DNA of 64,000 bases from Heterocephalus glaber. Its lineage: Eukaryota; Chordata; Mammalia; Rodentia; Bathyergidae. Within the stretch, counting starts at the first letter, position 1, and the number at the start of each line of letters is the position of its first letter. The notes beneath the pieces are model-generated. The model made no database searches. It was not told the DNA's origin and saw only the letters and a list, made by a program, of their open reading frames with translations. This document shows, one piece after another, positions 47,597 to 60,068 of the stretch. Location: positions 5,569,618 to 5,633,617 of the forward strand of contig NW_004624783.1 of NCBI RefSeq assembly GCF_000247695.1, in the 5' to 3' direction. A program made the translations under genes and the position numbers.

Positions 47597-48040
47597 AGAA
47601 AGATTTATTACAAGGAAGTAGCTCGTGTCATCATAGAGGCTGACAAATCCTAAGGTCTACAGTTGGGAAACTGAAGACCCAAGACAGCCATTGGTATAGT
47701 TCTAGTCTTAAGGTCTGTAATCTTAAAACCTAGAGTCTGAAGGCGGGAAAAACACTGATGTTTCAGTTTGAAGGCAGTCAGGAAGGAGGAATTCTCTTTT
47801 ACGCAGGAAAGAATCAGTCTTTTTTGTTCTATTTTGTCCTTTATCTGGTTGGATAAGGCCCACCCACATCAAGGAGAGCCATTCACCTCCCTCAATCTAC
47901 CAATTCACATGTTAATCTCATCTAGAAACAACCTCACAGACGCACCAAGAATAACACTTGACTGATATCTGGGCACCTCCTGGTCCCATCAAGTGGACAC
48001 AAAATTAACCATGAGAGGCATTGTGTTTTATCCTGAGAGA
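47515..48040 (+). repeat. Old interspersed repeat, class uncertain, with (GT)n
   Basis: The pattern 'aaagatttattacaaggaagtagctc', 'gttggataaggcccacccacat', 'ttcacatgttaatctcatctag', then 'aattaaccatgag' recurs widely in mammalian genomes as a fossil repeat. I cannot name the family reliably. A (GT)n microsatellite sits at 47559-47596. Confidence 0.45.
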
Positions 48041-50080
48041 GGGTCCAAGATTCAGAGACTTATACACAGTTCACCTATGATTGAGACCCTGGGCAAGTAA
48101 CTCAGGGATGTAGTTGTATATGGGCTCATGAAAGGTTTGCCTCCCCACCAAATCCTTAACCTCAGCCTTCTTGAGAGGTAAGAGCCTTCCTTTACCAGGA
48201 AAGGTCCTGTGACAAGAAGAACTTTGGGTACAGCCTTCATGTCTCAGAGGGAGTAGAGATAGCTGATTCAGGAGTGACCCTGGCCAGTGGAGCCTCCTCT
48301 CAAGCATCTGTGGGCAAGGAAAGGTCAAACTGACAACCCTGTTCTGTCTATCCCACTTCCACTTAATCACACAGAAGCCTCTGTGATTTGGCCAAGGTGA
48401 TTTGTATCTATATCAGAAAACCCAAGAAAGAATGAGAACTTGAGGCACGCAGGTAAACATCGTAGAGATGCTCAAGCGCAACAAGAGCTAAGAGTTGCTT
48501 TTCTCCAAGACTGGGAATAGGAGCTGGTGATGCCAATATGCATATTAAGAGATTAAAAAAGAGTACAGGTTCATCCAGAGCTGTAGAATGGGGAGTCATC
48601 TAATGTGGAGGCTTCAGGGGTCAGAGGCCAGGCAGAGTGAGAGATTTCAAGGCCAGAATGACAGCACTCTCCTATGTACTGGCTTGAGACTTTCCTGTTT
48701 CTTAGGCTGCCATCTAAAGGGAGCCCCAAGGATAGGTAAATCATAGTAAGGTGCTGGTAATTGAACAAGGCACTGAGTCTCCTTGGGAAAAGTCAGCTTC
48801 AGGGATAAATTTATGTGACATCATGCAGTTTAATGCTCAGAAGTCAAAAGGACACTGACACTCTGCAGCCTGGATAGAGGCTAGTATCTCTGAATGGGCT
48901 CCAGAGAAGGACGTCATCAAGAAAATTCTGGGGAGGAAGGCAACACCAAGATAAAGGTCATGCCAAACCGTGAAGTGGTACAGGCCAGGAGAATTCAAGA
49001 AACCTTGGCTAAGTATACCAAACATGTGCTGTTGATAGTTGGATTGGAAAGAGATTTAAAGGAAAGTATTGGCCATATCAATGGGAACAAATACACCTGA
49101 ACCAGACTAAAGACTTGCACAGCCTCCTCTCTAAGTCGTCGATGGCCTAGCTTTTTAACTGGCCATAGGGGAGAATTAAAGGGATAAGTGTAGGGAAATG
49201 ACCCTTACTGAAAGCTTTCAAGTGCAGTTGCAGAATTTTCCTTTAAAACTACATGACACCAGACATCGCTGTCATTTAGGGTCCCAGTGAGAAACATATG
49301 GTACCCTCAAATTAGGTCAGCAAAGAAGAGTTCGGTAAAGGCATCATCTTCACTGGTGTGAGTAGAGGTGTAGTTCAGTATCTTGGAGCCAGTAACTAGA
49401 GGGACCATTACCATGCCTAGATGTGAAGGTGAGAGCTGAGTGGAGGGCACCACCTGGCAGGCGCAGGGTTCTTCCAGGAAAGGATGGTGCCAACTGGTAG
49501 CAAGGAAAACATTTCCCAGAGCTTTTCTGTGGGTCTTTCGTTCCTTGTTCACAATTGGCCAAACTCAATGGAAGCCAGAGAACAAGAGAACATTTTGACC
49601 AGGATAGACTTCCGTGGAAGAAGAGAAGAGAAAGGTGAAGAATGGATATAGTCATATCAGAATATAGCCAGCAAAATGTCAATAATTTTTAAGGGCTGGA
49701 AGAACATCAGCGATGCTTTTTAAATTTTTTTCTTGTTTTTATCACAGAACAAAACATCTTATACACAAAATAGGAAGTCTAGACCATATATTCTGAATTC
49801 AATGTCTAAGTTACATTCCCAGGAATAGCAATAGCTGTCATTTGGTTAGCATGCCAACAAGATCAATTTTGAAAAATATTACCCTTTGTCAGTTCACAAT
49901 TTTAATGTTCTTTCATCCTTATCACAGAGCAAAAGCAGTGCATCTCCATTATAGGACATTTAGAAACATGGATAAACTAAAAGGAGCAAATAAAGCCATC
50001 TTGTAATCCCATATGCTAGCAATAACCATTGCTAATATTATGGGATATGTTTTTCAGAATGTCTAATTCTTACCTTCATA
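48041..50080. other. No gene recognised; mixed-GC intergenic sequence
   Basis: Several overlapping frames of 60-110 codons on both strands, none with a recognisable domain. GC content is higher than the L1-rich parts. It may contain old, unrecognised repeats. Confidence 0.3.
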
Positions 50081-50350
50081 TGTATTTATATATTTTTCAA
50101 CTTTTTATTTTGATATAATTTTAGACCGACAGAGAAATTACAATAATGGTACACAAAATTCTCACATTTCTTTCACAATAGTTCTGTAAATGTTAAGCCT
50201 TTACTACATTTACTTAATTCACCTCCCTTTTTATATATTCATGTGTGTGTATGTATATACAGACAAGACATACACAAATGTAATTTACAGACTTATCTTT
50301 TTTCCTGACTCATTTCAGTTTGCTCAATCTTGAAATTTTAACAGAAGCAG
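50081..50350 (-). repeat. Old L1-like fragment
   Basis: 'caactttttattttgatataattttagac' and 'gagaaattacaataatggtac' resemble antisense old L1 3' sequence. Weak. Confidence 0.35.
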
Positions 50351-52395
50351 ATTGTGCCAGTAATCTTAAAGCCATCACTATCTTACAGGTAATGGGCTGG
50401 ACAATCCTCAAAATTAAAAAATAAAAGAATAATAATGATAGTAGAACTCTTATTAAGAAATTTCCATCAGATAAAAAAATGACTTAGATAAGAAGTGAAC
50501 ATCTACAGATTTTTGTACATACCCTGAAGTCTTATTGGAATCATGAGACAGATTGGGAAGAGTCCTGTTTGACAAATGCCCAGCAACTTTCCCGTTTATG
50601 GAGATGACACTCTCTAAACTGGGGTAGCCTGAGAGATATTAGGTAGTTATAGAGGGCTCAGAGAGGGAGTCCAGAAAGTCCCCTGGGAGGGAATGTCTGG
50701 AGGATGGTGGCTGGATCACAGGTAGCAGGGCAAAGGATGCTCCATTTCAAAGGCATTGTTGCATGACATCTCATCTAATTTAGAGAGTGGTAGATCATTT
50801 CAGAGAAGTCACTTCCAGATGTCCAAGTGTAAATGCTTGGAATAGAAGACAGAGGGAACAGGTTTGAAATTAGTCATTCTGGCCAGAGCATAAAGAATCT
50901 CCCCCACAGTGGATCCACTAGGGAAAGAACAGAATTTAAGGCCTTCTGTTACATGTCAGGAGCTGATTTTGGACTAGGTTAAATAATTTTTGGGGGCATA
51001 GCATATCACCTTGAGATTTGGCATAAAAGAGTGCCAGATGCTCAAGTGTCTTCCTCGATTGTTATCTAGAGTTGAGCCTGCTCCCAAGGGGTATACAGTT
51101 GAGATGATCAGGTTGTCCATGACTCTGAAAGGCTTAGCAACATGGCCAGAATGCTACAGAATGACATTGAGCTGCATGTCCATGGACAGGGAGCTGAGAG
51201 ACTCCAGCCACCCTATAAAAGAGGAGGGCATCCCTATATGCCCAGACTTAGCCACCTGGGCTTGTTTTTTAAAATTCCATTGTGTTCCTTATAAACTGAG
51301 ACTTAGAGGTTTAAATAGGAGACTATTTCTTGACCAAAAAGAGAAAAACTCGCTTTAACAAAGCAATTCCTGACAGAGTGATTGTTTTACAAAGATACCT
51401 ATCAATGTTGTGTGAGGGAGGCTGGCAGGCAGCATACCAGGTGAATGTCTCCCTAATCAAAGGACTACCAGGGATCTGCCCTGATACTTTGAGATCAAAG
51501 GGAAACACGCAGGAAAGATGGAATGGTGAGATTAACAAAGAAGAGAAGAAGTGAGGATCACTCCCTCATCTAGTTCCCAGTTTCAGGAGGGACAGCATGT
51601 GAGTCCTCCCATGGCATTTACAACCAAGAGTTATCTGCAAAGAGTGAATGGGGATTGAGGGCAACAGTCTTGCTAAAACTGCCACAGTGAAGCAAAGATG
51701 CAAAACCTAAGAGGAACAGAATGTGAAGACCCCGGCAGGAAGGTAGCTGAGGGGAAAAATGGCTTGAGAATGAATCTGCTTCTGGGCCTGTGGGAACCAG
51801 CATTTTGCCCATGGACAGTGATCCGTGCAGAAGACCTTCCTCTCTCCATGAGCAATCCCAGGAAAAGGTCTTCACCTTTGCTGTCCCTCTTCCTCACCAC
51901 ATCATCAAAAGGGCACTTGCACAGGGCAGAGGAGAGCCAGACTGTCCCTCTCCACTCTAAGCCACTAGAAACAAAGTTGAATATAGAATTTAGGGGGAAG
52001 ACCTTAAAATTAATTTGTGAAATGAACAGCCAGGCTGTATAACTGTTCTAATAGATGAAAGTTACTGAAAATTATTGAGTTGATAGGAAAAGGAGTTTCA
52101 AAGGAACAGATAATAGTAATCACTGAGGCAAAGTTTTCATTTTGTACCAATAGTTCAGATTCTTCTCTAAGACAATAACATTAGACACTCAGACATTTAT
52201 CTCCTCTCCCTACTAAGATGACTATATTTTATCCTTTTAGTCTGTATTCCCAAGTGTAGGTGGAGCACACCCGTGCCTAGGAAGTATCTCATCTTCCAGT
52301 TCACTGAGACCATTGCAGATCTCCTGGTACCAGCATTACTTCCTTTGTTATTAAAAGCTTTAGACAAGTGAAGCCCAAAGGAATGAAAAAATAAA
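50351..52395. other. No gene recognised
   Basis: Mixed sequence. The longest frames (about 115 codons near 51011-51358 and 51698-52042) lack recognisable motifs. Confidence 0.3.
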
Positions 52396-52399
52396 AATG

Positions 52400-52562
52400 T
52401 TAAGTGTGATATAAAGCCCAACACTTTGGGAGGCTGAGGCAGCAGGATCAAAAGGTTGAGCTCAGCCTGGGTGACTTAGTGACTTAAATGAGACCTTGCC
52501 TCAAAATAAAAAAGTCCTGAGGTTCAATCTCTAGTACAAAAAACAAACAAACAAACAAAAAA
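52400..52562 (+). repeat. B1-ID dimeric SINE (B1-dID type)
   Basis: B1 half: cacttt-gggaggctgaggc and gaccttgcctcaaaataaa. Short ID half: gaggttcaatctctagtac. (aaac)n tail. Confidence 0.8.
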
Positions 52563-52740
52563 ACCAAAAGAGCTCTGGGTCTTCAGAAGCCCTTTCCACC
52601 AGGCTACTTCTGGATGATGCAGTTCACAGTAAAAAAACAAAACAAAAAACCCCAGTAGATCCTATGGGCACAATCAACATTTTCTGTACTTCTTTTATGA
52701 TCAAGTGAGCTTCTTGGTTTAAAACCGTGTTATATGAGGA

Positions 52741-52820
52741 TTGGGGGCTGAACTCAGTGGTAGTGTGCTTGCTTAGCATGCACATGGCCCTGGGTTTGAT
52801 CCCTAGCACTGCAAAAAATA
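52741..52820 (+). repeat. Older ID subfamily SINE
   Basis: gggggctgaactcagtggta, gcttgcttagcatgcacatg, then gggtttgatccctagcactg. Matches the general rodent ID pattern. Confidence 0.85.
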
Positions 52821-53775
52821 AACCAACATTGGATATATGAGCTATTATGTTACTAGTTGAACACTAAATCCAGACATGATGCAAATAGGAAATGCTGTCC
52901 AGACAAGGAAAACAAATTCACATCTGGAGTGTTTGTACATGTATAGAAAAAAATGCAATCCCATTTATGATAGAAGGGATTCTGTGTATGAACTTCTCTG
53001 CCTCCATTTGCCTGACTGTGAGGGCTCAGGTGTGATTGCTGCTCCTAGGGTGATAACTTGGAAAGGAAACAAGATCTGTGTGAGTAAATCCTCTTTATAA
53101 ACTCTGTATTTGCCACTGTTTCACTATGTTTATGAGCCCATGAAACAGGTTCCCAGCACTGGGAAAGAGGCTGACAGACATCAACAGAACAGTTCATTTT
53201 ATCCATCAGATAATTCAGGCTTCTCTGCAGCAGGAGCCTTTTAGCAAGCAATCACACGAGACACCAATTTTCTTATACTCTGAATATATTCTGAACAGTT
53301 CATTCATTCTCTTTCTTTCTCTCGAGGTCCCTGCAGAGACAAATGATACACACAAATTAAGATATTTCAAAGAAATAAAGCGGGTTATTTATAAAAGGCC
53401 ACATAGGGAAACCACAAAAGCTAGTACAGTATCCTAGTGCTCTCACCATGCCTAGACCCCAAAAGCAGAGGGAAAAGAGTAGTTTCCAAGACCCACAGGA
53501 GAAAGACAGGAAGAGAGGGCCACCCAAGGAAGAGCTATATAGGTGGACCAATACAGAGAGACTCGGGAGAATAAACAAGTTGACTTCCACCTCTTTGTCC
53601 CTGCTTGTCTCCTGTCAGGATCCCTATTTACCAAGCACAATCAACAGTTTGAGAACACAGGATGCAGACCAAATAGGTCAGTCTTCCAGAGTAAAGATCA
53701 GGAAATGGGCAGAGAGGTGGAAACTAGTGATGCACTCTTGATCGAGAGGAGCACACAGGCAGTACTCAGCACACA
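52821..53775. other. No gene or clear repeat recognised
   Basis: Unassigned sequence. Short frames near 53357-53866 overlap on both strands and have no recognised domain. Confidence 0.3.
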
Positions 53776-53779
53776 TTTC

Positions 53780-55000
53780 TTCAAAAAGTATATCAAGTGT
53801 ACCTACTATGTGCCAATACTATTCCACATGCTGGAGATAGAGCAATCAAGAAACAAAAGCTCTTAACTTCGTGGAGCTCATAAAATAAATAAAATGTGTG
53901 CCTAAAATACATAGTCTATTAGATACTTATAAAAAAGCAGGAGAAAGATATAGAAAATATTGACTGACAGAGGACTATCACATTTTAAAATAAAGTAGCA
54001 GAAAGGGTTCCCAAGAAGACCTTAAGGATATAAGGAAGTGAGACTGCAAGTATATGGGAAAAGCAAACCATGTCAACAGCAAGTGGAAAGCCCTGAGTGA
54101 GTGTACTTGGTGTATTTGAGGAACGGAGAGAAGGCTGGTGGGTGAAGTGAATTGAGCAAGATGGACAGTATGAAGCGACAGTATCAGAGAGGTGAAGGGA
54201 CAGGGCAGGCAGGGTGGAGGTCAAACCATGTAAGACTTGGGACATTGTCAGAAATCTGGCTGTTGCTATGAGTAAGTTGGGAAAGCAGTGGAGGATTTTT
54301 AGTGGAGGAGCAGTGTGATCTGACATGTGTCAATAGTACCATTTTGGCTGGAGTGCTGAGATAAGCTGAAGAAGAAAGGAGCAACAAAGGTAAAGGAAGA
54401 AGACCAGTTGGGAGAGTATTGCAACAATCTAGTTAAGGGGTGATAATGGTTTGGACCATGTGAGGCTGGTGAATGGTAAAGGTGACAAGATTTGCTGAAG
54501 GATCGGATGTGGGTGTGAAAGAAAGAAAGAAAGGAAGTTGACTCCGATTGCTCCTTACTGAGATGGGAAGGATCACAAGAAGTCTGAATTTGCTCCATAT
54601 TCATAGCTGGGGTGATATAAGTGTTCAGTTTTGGACATGTTTGACATCCAAGTGGAAGTGTGAAGATACTACGTGAATCTGGATTTTAGGAGAGAGGGAA
54701 AGTTTAAATATGTTTTATAGTATGGTGTCCTGGAGACCAAGAAGAGATAATTAGCTATGACAAGTGTGGATGAAAAGTTGAATAAGATTTGGACCTAAAG
54801 TTACCACTGGAAGAAGCAATGCAAATAATATGTGTAATAGTAATTTTAGTAAGGCTACTTTAAATGGCTGGAACGGGGGGATAAAAATATTAAAGAAAGT
54901 AAGTATAGACAAGCCCCAAGGAATTATGTTATAAAGGGAAGGAAAGAAATGGGTCTGTAGCTAGAGGGGGAATTGGGACCATCAGAAGGTTTTTAAAGAC
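53780..55000 (-). repeat. Antisense L2 LINE remnant
   Basis: L2 antisense landmarks in order: 'cctactatgtgccaatactattcc', 'cttaacttcgtggagctcata', 'ggtcaaaccatgtaagacttgg', 'cattttggctggagtgctgag', then 'cagttttggacatgtttgacatcc'. Minus-strand frames of about 100 codons here are fossil. Confidence 0.65.
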
Positions 55001-55100
55001 AGAAGAAAATTTAAAAACCTCTTTCTTAAATTTCATTGTCACCAATTCTCCAATCTTATTCCTTCCAAGTCCCTAACTGGGTGACCAAACCATTAGGCTC

Positions 55101-55196
55101 AAGGGCCAGGGATTTAGCGCACTGGTTTCGCCACCTGCTGCGCAAGAGCAAGGACCTGAGTTCAATCCCCGGTACCAAAAAAAACCCAAAAAACAA
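55101..55196 (+). repeat. ID-type tRNA-like SINE
   Basis: gggccagggatttagcgcac, gccacctgctgcgcaagagc, gttcaatccccggtacc and an A-rich tail. Perfect 14-bp duplication aaaccattaggctc at 55087-55100 and 55197-55210. Confidence 0.94.
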
Positions 55197-55659
55197 AAAC
55201 CATTAGGCTCTACCTGTAAACTAGTGTGAATTCTCTCCTCAAGCCTTTGTTCATAAGTAAAAAAAACTATTCATTTGGTCATGTAATTGTATCATATCAT
55301 CTCACCTTCAATATAGAGTAGGTAGTGAGACAATGGGTTGTACTGTTTGAATCTTAAGCAACTGAATTATTTCCCTACTCCATTTTCCTTATTGGTTACC
55401 CCTGAAAGGGGCTCCAGGGCCACTACACAATGCCCCAAAGGCAGTGCCATTGTGAAGAGACATTTATAAACAAAAGTCCTATTTTTTCTTCTCAGTCAAA
55501 TGTTCATAGGGCATTTCTCCTAAATAGCAGATGTGGATAAAGGCAGGCTTGACAGTATTGTAAAAATTGGTGGGGCACAACTTTAGTTATAAATACATGT
55601 ATTAGGAAATTAAAAAGTCACTTATAAATACACAGAATATTATCTGAGTAGCTAATAAA

Positions 55660-56300
55660 CAAACAAAAGTTTCAACTTCATTAACCATCAAAAAAGTCAA
55701 TAAACATATAACTACGTGCCACTACAAACTTACTAGGGTAGCCAACATTAAAAAAAAGAAAAAAAGAAAACACCAAGTGTCTGTGAAGATGTGGAGCAAC
55801 TAGAGTTCTCATCTGTGCTAGTGTAAATGATACAACCACTATGGAAAATTGTTTGGCACTATCCACTGAAACCAAATACATACATAACAAAGTTTCCACT
55901 CTTTGATATATACTCAGTATATATGAGTACATATGTTTATCAATAAACTTCAATTAGAATGCTCATAACTACTACATAGTGTAAGTGTTTCAACTGGAAA
56001 CTACCTAAAAGACTATCAATGGTAGAATGGATAAATTCTGCTACAGTCTAACCATAAAATACTGTAAAGTGATATGAATGGAAGATATAAAACCCTATAC
56101 AAACTATGAATGAGTTTCATGAAGTTAAACATAACAAAATATACATAAAATCCAAAACCAGAAAAAAATTAATCTATGGTGTTAATAGGGATAGTGATTA
56201 CTCATGAAAGTGGCTAGCAGGAGAAAAAAATACATGAGCTACGCATAGAATTCAAGAAGTAGACAGAAGCATAATAAAGTAAACCCAAAAGATAAAAGGG
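55660..56300 (+). repeat. Sense L1 3' fragment
   Basis: 'tgtgaagatgtggagcaactagagttctcat', 'ggaaaattgtttggcactatc' and 'ggtagaatggataaattctg' follow the L1 ORF2 3' order. Confidence 0.65.
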
Positions 56301-56329
56301 GAGAAAACAGTGAAGAGAGGAACAGAAAT

Positions 56330-57840
56330 CACTAAGTTAGAGTGCTTAAAGTTTTAATTTGATAAATCTGTTGCAAAATTAATAAAAAGATGTAAAAAAT
56401 TCAGAAAAAGGAATAAAAATAAGTAGAAAAATTTTAAAGTATTATAAATGCTCTATCTACTTATTAATTCCTACAGATATATAAAATTTTAGTATTAGCA
56501 CCAGGAGAAATAGAGACATAAAAGTAGATAAATGAATATTAAACACTTGTATGACAGAGATTTCTCTTCTTCTCCCTAAACCCTCAGATCCATATGTTTT
56601 TTCATGGATAATTTCTACCAAAATTTCAGACAACAATTCATTTCTAGCTTGTGTATAAAATTTGGTCCAACAAATACAAATCAGGAAAAAAGCTGCTTAA
56701 TTTTATGAGAGTATTTGTAAAAAAAGAGTATAATACAAGGACATATAGGACCATTTCATTTATAAGTATAAATTTAAATAAAATTTAAAATAGTTATTTG
56801 AATCTAATAGAGAATTTAAAAATAATACTTAAAAATTGATTAACTGAATTTTATCTTAGAAGTTGAGATATGATTTTATATATAATCAATCAAAATTTCC
56901 CATTCAGGGCTGGGGATTTAGCTCAGTGGTTCTACCACCTGCCCTGCAAGCTAAGGACCCGAGTTCGATCCCTGGTACCAAAACCAAAAAAATTTCCCAT
57001 ATGTACAGACATTTTTCCATTAGGAAAATGCAGAAAAAGAACTTACAATAGTAGTATTTGATATGTTTCAACACTTACGGATGACAATTTTTTCAGAAAA
57101 CAAAATTAGAAAGAAATTCTTCAATTTGATAAAGTTGATATGTCAAAAACAAATGCAAATATTATATTAGTATAGAAATTTTAGATTTGGAGAAAGATAA
57201 AGATGCCCTGATCTCCACTGTTGTTCATACTCAAGGTCCTAGCTAACTTTGTAATAAAAAGAAAAATGGTATAAGTGGCTGAAGAGATCGGGGGAAAGAG
57301 ATATAACTGTCTTTTATATGTAAATTACGTGAACAATGAAGTAGAAAAACCCCCCAAAATCAATAAACTATTAAGAACTCACTTAAGCCAGTAACAACCA
57401 AGTAGAAAATGTAATAAAAAGCACTATTCATATTAGCAACAAAATTATGAAATATCTAGGAATAAATTTAATCCCAAATGTAAAGATTTCTATGAAGAAA
57501 ACTTTAAAACTCCAATAAAGGACATAAAGAATATCTAAATAAATAGAATTTATATTTTTAAATGATACAATTTGGTAGTAAAAGAACTTATACAAATTGA
57601 TAGTATAATAACATTTTAAATGTCTATTAATGAAAGAATGGATAAGTAAATTATGGTATATCCATACAGGAATAGTGTTCAGCCATAATGAAGTACAGAT
57701 ACATGCTATAATATGGATGAACCTATTAAAGTGAAAGCAACCAGACACACAAGAACACATAATGTATGATTTCATTAATACAAAATATCCAGAATAAATA
57801 TATCTATCCATAGAGATAGAACACAAATTGATAATGTTGA
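56330..57840 (+). repeat. Second sense L1 fragment
   Basis: 'gataatttctaccaaaatttc', 'ctccactgttgttcatactcaagg', 'gaatggataagtaaattatgg' and 'gttcagccataatgaagtac' are L1 ORF2 landmarks in sense order. Interrupted by an ID SINE. Confidence 0.65.
56906..56988 (+). repeat. ID-type SINE inside the sense L1
   Basis: agggctggggatttagctca, a deletion in the middle (gcaagctaaggacc), gttcgatccctggtacc. Perfect 12-bp duplication aaaatttcccat at 56892-56903 and 56989-57000. Confidence 0.92.
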
Positions 57841-58535
57841 AACCACTTTAGATATTTCAAATGAAGGGTATTTCATAGAGGGAATTGTTCACACAGGTAT
57901 TAGAATACTGTGTAAGCTACAAAGAGTTCAAGCAAATGCAGAGATCAATATTTTTAGAAGCAGCTATCATTCCAGAGGTGAAGGAGCAAAGCAATGAAGT
58001 GATGTTACCAGAACCTAGAAAAGAGACTTCACTATTAGCTAGAGCTTAGACTGCTGAGAGGGTGGAAGCCAGACTCTTAAAGGGGCTGTGGCCAAATTGA
58101 TAAAAACAAATGGGTATGTTTGACTGCAGCTAATGTCTTGATACAACACTGGGAAATTATTACTAGGAGTGCTCAAAGAAGCTGGAGGCTGGAATCATAG
58201 TTGGGTGCTATAGCTGGAGAGCTTGGAGACTCAAACTGGAAATTGGAAGAGAGTCCTTCTTCCCTCCTCCACTCTCCAAGTTCCATTTGGCAAAAGCTAG
58301 CTGGCAGAAGAATCTGGAAAATGAAATTTGCAGAATTTAGTTGCACTACCATAATAGAAAGTATAGAAAAATGATAGGTAGATGGCTGACACACTTGCTG
58401 CAAGATGGGAAAGGTGGATTGTTGTCTCTGCTAGATAAAAGTAGTTTCTGGAGGTTTTTTTCTAGACAAGATAACCCAATATTGCCTAGATTCACTGAAC
58501 ATCACCAATTTGCTATTTTTGGCTCATTTTGTGTG
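57841..58535. other. No gene or clear repeat recognised
   Basis: Looks like decayed LTR or other old repeat in parts ('ctgctgagagggtggaagcc', 'aaaggggctgtggcc'), but I cannot assign it. Confidence 0.3.
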
Positions 58536-58537
58536 TT

Positions 58538-58696
58538 GGAAGGTACTGCAGATCAAACCTGGAGGTTCTGGGCCTTTTCTTTTTTATTTTGAGACAGAGT
58601 CTCACTAAGTTGCACAGGGTAACCTCAAATTTGTTATTCTCCTGCTTCAGCCTCCCAAGGAACTGGAATTACAGGCATGTGCCACCACACCTGGCT
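58538..58696 (-). repeat. B1-ID dimeric SINE (B1-dID type)
   Basis: Short antisense ID half (ggtactgcagatcaaacctg) then antisense B1 half (gagacagagtctcactaagt, cctgcttcagcctcccaagg, caccacacctggc). Confidence 0.82.
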
Positions 58697-59044
58697 TGTT
58701 TGGCCTTTTTGTTGAGGAGAGATACTGGAACAACATCATACAGATATGATGCAGGATGTAGAGTAGATAGAGATAGAGGAGATTGAAAAGAGACAAAAGA
58801 GAATGACACTTTGTCTTGGGCTACATTCCTTTTTTAGGCATTCTGTTTTATTATATTTTAGGTGTCTCCTGGCAAAGAGTAAATGGCTGTTTTTTAAAAA
58901 AAATACCTGAGGATATCTTTCTTCTAGATCAGTTTAATTCATTTGATTTTTGTGATTATTAATTTAGCTGAATTTATTTTGACTATCTTATTTCCTGGTT
59001 TCAATTCACTATGTTTTTTCACTTTAATTCAGATTCTTGCTTTC

Positions 59045-59365
59045 TTCACATATGAGATGTGATTGAAAAATACATCGAATGTTTAAATTTTTAAAAAATA
59101 TATTACAGTAAAAGACATATTGCCATTAATCCCCTCAAGATACTTCCCTTTTCTTCAAATATACTTATCTCATCATTGTTGCTATGTTCTGAAGGAGTTC
59201 TGGAAGTCCTCTTTCACAACTGTCTTTAGTTGCACTGTCATAGCTGCCTTGATGTTCTGAATCAACTCAAAACATTTTCCTTTCATGGTCATTTTAACTT
59301 TTGGGTAGAGCCAGAAGTTGCATAATGCCAGATCCAGGGAATAAGGTAAATGAGGACACACTGTA
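59045..59365 (-). pseudogene. Mariner transposase C-terminal fragment
   Basis: On the minus strand the frame reads YSLDLALCNFWLYPKVKMT, then MKGKCFELIQNIKAAMT and VVKEDFQNSF before a stop. This is the mariner signature that precedes the third catalytic residue (family form YSPDLAPxD). Here that residue is Asn (LCN) rather than Asp. Downstream 'GKYLEG'-like coding and the right-end sequence follow. No full transposase is present. A DNA transposon fossil, not a host gene. Confidence 0.75.
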
Positions 59366-59470
59366 AATTTTTTTGGTAATTGTTTTTACAAACCTGCCTT
59401 TCCATTAGATGGCACTCAGCAGCATTATGTAGCATTCACCATATTTTTTATCACATCTTATAAACATACT

Positions 59471-59635
59471 CATGAAAGAGGATTTCCAGAACTGCTTTAA
59501 AAAGTTGCAAGAACAATGGGATAAATATGTCTGAATTCAGGGGAAGTATTTTGAGGGGAATTAATAGTAATATATCTCTTACCATAATAAAATTTAAACA
59601 TTTACTGTACTTTTGATCACAGCTTGTATATTGCA
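59471..59635 (+). pseudogene. Second mariner C-terminal fragment, inverted
   Basis: Plus-strand frame reads KEDFQNCFKKLQEQWDKYV, stop, IQGKYFEGN. It is homologous to the end of the minus-strand fragment at 59045-59210, to which it is an inverted repeat (about 70-75 percent by eye). It starts abruptly at the KEDF region, so the rest of the transposase is missing. Confidence 0.75.
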
Positions 59636-59912
59636 TCATTTTTATTTATTTCTTCTATTTTCTTGAAAATTAAGTAGGGCATCTCCCACTTATATTAATA
59701 ATCCTTTCCTGAAAGCTAGATATTATGTATAAAAATGCTACATGTATTTTCTATCATTTTAAATAGAAAACATTATAATGGGTTATGTGTCAACAAAAAT
59801 CCTCCCATGAAACTTCTAAAACATCTGAATATCATTAACAAGTTATATTAGAAAGAAAATACTTTAAAATTGTATTCAAATCAGAAATAATATAATTATT
59901 AATAAAAAGTTT
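59636..59912. other. AT-rich spacer, nothing recognised
   Basis: No gene or assignable repeat between the mariner pair and the following B1. Confidence 0.3.
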
Positions 59913-59913
59913 A

Positions 59914-60055
59914 GGTTGGGTGTGCCTGTAGTCCCAGCACTTGGGAGGCTGAGGCAGGATGATTACTGTAAGTTCGAGGCCAACCTGGGCCACATAGTGA
60001 GTTCAAGTCCATCCTTAACTACATAATGAGACCCTGTCTCAATAAATAAATAAAA
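59914..60055 (+). repeat. B1 SINE
   Basis: ggttgggtgtgcctgtagtc, cacttgggaggctgaggcag, an internal duplication (cacatagtgagttcaagtcc / ctacataatgagacc) and a (taaa)n tail. Perfect 13-bp duplication aataaaaagttta at 59901-59913 and 60056-60068. Confidence 0.93.
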
Positions 60056-60068
60056 AATAAAAAGTTTA

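Noticed and set aside
51011..52042. Frames of about 115 codons as exons of an unknown gene
   Set aside because: No recognisable protein motif or consistent splice sites, and overlapping frames on the opposite strand. Left as unassigned.
57428..57826. 132-codon minus-strand frame
   Set aside because: Antisense of L1 ORF2; AT-rich chance frame.
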